NCBI GenBank assembly: GCA_034401795.1
Contig: CM067370.1
Location: 61,048,369 to 61,112,368 of the forward strand
Length of the DNA: 64,000 nucleotides
DNA from: Chaetoderma sp. LZ-2023a
Lineage: Eukaryota > Mollusca > Caudofoveata > Chaetodermatida > Chaetodermatidae
Direction: 5' to 3'
Position numbers and translations under genes: made by a program. The notes beneath the pieces are model-generated. The model searched no databases. It had not been told where the DNA came from and saw only the letters and a program-made list of their open reading frames with translations. Each line of letters begins with the position of its first letter. Position 1 is the stretch's first letter. Positions 61,033 to 64,000 of the stretch are shown here, in pieces.

Positions 61033-62588
61033 ATGTGGGCAGTGTCGATAGATCTGAAGGATGCATATTTTCATATTCCAATGTCAATTCCTTTTCAGAA
61101 ATACCTTCGCTTTGCATTCCAAGACAATGTTTGGGAATTCAATGCGCTTCCATTCGGCCTGACCACAGCACCGAGGGTCTTCACCAAAGTGGTTCTCGCC
61201 ATGACTTCTTATCTTCGCAGGAGAAACATAGCTGTTCATACTTACATAGACGACTGGCTGCTGAAGGCGGGGAATCCAGTCACTCTGCGCAACAATCTTC
61301 AGGTAGTCCTGGCCTTACTAAAGGACCTAGGATAGATTGTGAATCTAGAGAAATCAGAATTGACTCCATCCCAGGAGTTTGTTTATCTAGGAGTATTTTT
61401 CAACCTCAAGGACGGCGTAGCTTTTCCTGCGGAGAGCAGAGTCAAGAGTTTGATTGCAGTACTGGAGTCAGTTTCTCTAGGAGCATTTCTGAAGGCGGGC
61501 CAATTTCTCAGGATACTGGGTTTACTAGTGTCTCTGGAGAAAGTGGTTCCTTATGCGGCACTCAGGCGCCGGCCGATTCAGATGTATCTAATGTCATTCT
61601 GGTCTCAGAGAACGGATCTGTTATTTCTGAAGATTCCAGTGAAAGAACCATTGATATTCCACCTTCAGTGGTGGTTATCAGAACAGAATCTCCTGCGAGG
61701 TGTTCCTCTACAACAGCCTCAACCACAGATGCCCATCTTCACAGATGCATCGACAACGGGTTGGGGAGTCGTATTGGACGATCAGTCAGTGTCAGGGGAA
61801 TGGGATCGGACCAATGCGCAGAAACATATTAATGTTCTCGAATTATTAGCAGTGACATTAGCACTTCGAAAATTCAAGAGCTTAATCCGAGACAAGATTG
61901 TCCTAGTAAGGACAGACAACTCAACAGTGGTGTCTTATTTAAACCGCCAAGTCGGGACGAGATCACCAGAGTTGTGTATGATGATTTGGAACCTTCTGCT
62001 GTGGTGCCAAGAGAGGAATGTTATTCTTCAGGCAGCACACATTCCAGGAAGACTGAACATCTTAGCAGATGCTCTCAGTCGAAGGACGGTTTGTCGTCCG
62101 ACGGAATGGCAGCTCAACCAATCGGTAGCGGAGGTTCTATTCAAACATTGGGGCAAGCCAAATGTGGACCTGTTTGCGATGAAACAAAACGCAAAGATGG
62201 TCACGTATGTGTCACCGATCCCGGACCCGCTAGCTCTAGCAGTAGACGCACTGGCAATAAGTTGGAAGGGAATGTACGCGTATGCGTATCCTCCAACGAT
62301 TCTCATCCCAAAAGTTCTGGCAAAGATAAGAGAGGGTATGTGCCAAGTACTACTGATCGGCCGTTATTGGCCAGGCCGATCATGGTTTACGGATCAGCTG
62401 GACCTTCTGGTCTGCAATCCAATCCCTCTTCCAGACAGAAGAGATCTAATCTCTCAGAACAGGGGTCTGTATTTCCACGACAGACCAGAAATGTTCAAAT
62501 TAACTGCGTGGATGTTATCAAGCAGCGTACAATTGAGGGTGGGTTTTCTGAGCAAGCAGCGAAGTTTGTTGCTTCAGCCAGAAGAGGG
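61033..62588 (+). pseudogene. DIRS copy 3 reverse transcriptase-RNase H, one stop
   Basis: Truncated at the start (fingers region [12 protein letters not shown] missing). It reads [38 protein letters not shown] and [19 protein letters not shown] with intact YIDD. A TAG at 61333-61335 replaces the TGG of copies 1 and 2. From 61339 it is open through RNase H ([56 protein letters not shown]) and the DIRS extension ([38 protein letters not shown]) into the gag segment. Apart from the missing start and one stop it is the best preserved of the three. Confidence 0.9.
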
Positions 62589-63840
62589 CTGCTCATCATC
62601 GTATGTCATGTGCAGCGTTTTAATTCTTCTCTGTTCGCAGAAGGCCAAGAACCAGGATACTTTGTGCCACAAATGCAACAGGTTCATGAAGCGCAAGTAC
62701 TCGGGTCATCACTGTGTGGCTTGCGTGAAGTGCAAAGTGGGAAGTCCGTGTGATGTGCGCGCCAAGTGGTCGTCGGAATTGGTGGTAGAGTTCGATAGTG
62801 ATCGTTGTGCGCGCTTGGAGAGAATCGTGAGGGATAAGGCAGCCAAGCTGGATCAGGCGTCAGTGAGAGGACTGGAAGATCATCTGAACGAGCGAATGGA
62901 TTCAGCATTGGGCGTATGGGCGACCCAGTTCAAGGCAATGGTTGAGTCCTTGCAATCCACGATCCCGACGATGCAGGCCTTTCGATGGCCCGGCTAGTTC
63001 TGCGGAGGGACAAGGACCTGTCCCTTTTCCGACCTTGGCTCAAGAGCCGACGGCGGAGGAGGAAGATCTTCTCCTAATGGAAGATTCCGGCATGCCGGAT
63101 ATTTCGTTGACGGCTAGACCAGGTACATCCCAGGGATCTCCCTCAGGATTTGTACGGGTTTGTCAAGCAGGTGGTGATGTCAACGTTCCAACGGGCATTT
63201 TCCACCCGGATTTCGCTCAACCCGCGTTGTCATTGGAGCCGTGTTTTGCGGTTCCTAGCGGCAACCCGGCGGCGTTAGGTGCGGCTCCTCTCGGAGTGCC
63301 GGCATCTACCGTGGTGAAAGCGGCTGTAGTCCCACCTCCCGTGTTGGAGCCGATGGACTGTGGTTTATCCGTGTCTGGCGATTCGGACACTGGTGCCGTT
63401 AGTAGTCGGGCTATGGATGCGCTTCATGTTGGAAGAAGTGCGGGCCATAGTTCTCAGCATGGATCATCGGTGACCTATTCATCCAAGGGTGAGAAGGAAG
63501 ATGAGAACGGTAGTCCATTGATGGACGAGTCCGCTTTCTGCACCGAAGCTGAATGGGTGCAGGTCCTTGGCTGGATGTACGACCATCTCGGGTTGGCATC
63601 GGATCAAGGATCTCGGCGCGATCCGACGACGGAACGGATGTCAGAGCGAGCGGCTAGCGCTCTGTCAAGTGGCTCTTCGGCCATGCCGACGCTCCCTGTG
63701 GACATGCAGTCTTCCGACATGTTGGAGGTTGCGGCGTATCGTCTGGTTCAGCCAGATTATGCATTGCCCATACCCCTGAAGGGGATAAGGAGTAGGGTCC
63801 GTTTTTCGGAGGTGGCCTACCATCAGTATGCCCGGGTTCC
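62589..63840 (+). pseudogene. DIRS copy 3 gag segment, displaced
   Basis: Contains the gag start (MCSVLILLCSQKAKNQ), the zinc-like cluster (LCHKC, HHCVACVKCKVG) and [20 protein letters not shown]. After a small deletion near 62985 (TAG at 62995-62997 in the first frame), a frame stays open to 63840: [54 protein letters not shown] and YALPIPLKGIRSRVRFSEVA. The gag 3' part present in copy 1 is missing. In copy 3 it is fused in frame with the polymerase before it and with the recombinase after it. Confidence 0.85.
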
Positions 63841-64000
63841 AAGAGGGTCAACCACTAAAACATATAATTATAGAATCAACAAATTTGCAGAGTGGTGTAA
63901 GCGAAGAGATATCGATCCCTTTTCTGCATCTGTAGCAGATTTTATCTGTCATTTATACGAAGTTGACAAACTTGTACCTTCAACCCTAGCAGCATATAAG
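63841..64000 (+). pseudogene. DIRS copy 3 tyrosine recombinase, N-terminal part only
   Basis: [50 protein letters not shown]: the N-terminal DNA-binding region, open to the window edge. The preceding residues of the domain ([17 protein letters not shown]) lie before the gag segment at about 62534-62588. Confidence 0.85.

Larger units (their letters stand above)
60767..64000 (+). mobile_element. DIRS retrotransposon, copy 3, domain order rearranged, continues past the window
   Basis: Left end TTCTACTTCGAATAATACTT at 60767, left inverted repeat 60783-60932. After a short 5' segment (to about 61030) the sequence jumps straight to the reverse transcriptase at [18 protein letters not shown], so upstream gag is absent. 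The polymerase runs to 62588, where a gag segment (62589-63840) appears, followed by the tyrosine recombinase from 63841. The 7-bp AAGAGGG stands at both edges of the gag segment (62582-62588, 63841-63847). In copies 1 and 2 the flanking sequence is continuous. Same sense as FTSJ3, after the last visible exon. Confidence 0.92.

Overview
The window looks like a piece of a lophotrochozoan animal genome, most likely a bivalve mollusc. The evidence is one host gene cut into many small exons with GT-AG introns, A+T-rich intron DNA, and dense interspersed elements with internal tandem arrays of about 155-170 bp. Such arrays recall the bivalve 'pearl'/Helentron-derived elements; the species cannot be named from sequence alone.

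The only host gene I can support is the orthologue of FTSJ3 (yeast SPB1), the nucleolar pre-rRNA 2'-O-methyltransferase, on the + strand. Fifteen in-phase exons between 3776 and 60552 encode about 675 residues: the FtsJ/RrmJ methyltransferase domain (exons 1-4 of the window), a linker and basic/acidic middle (exons 5-14), and the start of the C-terminal Spb1_C domain (exon 15). The exon with the start codon is not in the window, and the 3' end lies beyond 64000. A gene with about 2 kb of coding sequence is spread over at least 57 kb because its introns are full of mobile DNA.

Layout. 1-1878: minus-strand, broken protein-primed-type DNA polymerase B of a Polinton/adinto-like element. 2.0-3.4 kb: tRNA-like SINE heads and GC-rich palindromes. 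3.8-19 kb: first exons, with two nearly identical Tc1/mariner elements in opposite orientation (7772-9415 and 12483-14123) and nested Helentron-like elements. 21-25 kb: a decayed RNase H-bearing LINE and more arrays. 27-34 kb: a Penelope-like fragment cut off by DIRS retrotransposon copy 1. 37-42 kb: two long tandem arrays around exon 8. 46.6-54.3 kb: DIRS copy 2, which carries a 1.5-kb hAT element with a perfect 8-bp target duplication. 55-60 kb: acidic exons among several minisatellites. 60.8-64 kb: DIRS copy 3, whose domains are rearranged.

The three DIRS copies all lie in the same sense as the host gene, two in introns and one after the last visible exon. Copies 1 and 2 have the normal order gag, reverse transcriptase-RNase H, tyrosine recombinase, with inverted terminal repeats and an internal complementary region. 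Copy 3 has lost gag upstream of the reverse transcriptase and carries a gag segment inside the tyrosine recombinase coding region, bounded by a 7-bp direct repeat and open in frame across both junctions. That rearrangement, a family of about eight short foldback hairpins, and tandem-array elements carrying DR1-type AGGTCA repeats are the most unusual things seen. I found no RNA genes beyond tRNA-like SINE heads, no CRISPR arrays and no supportable promoter.
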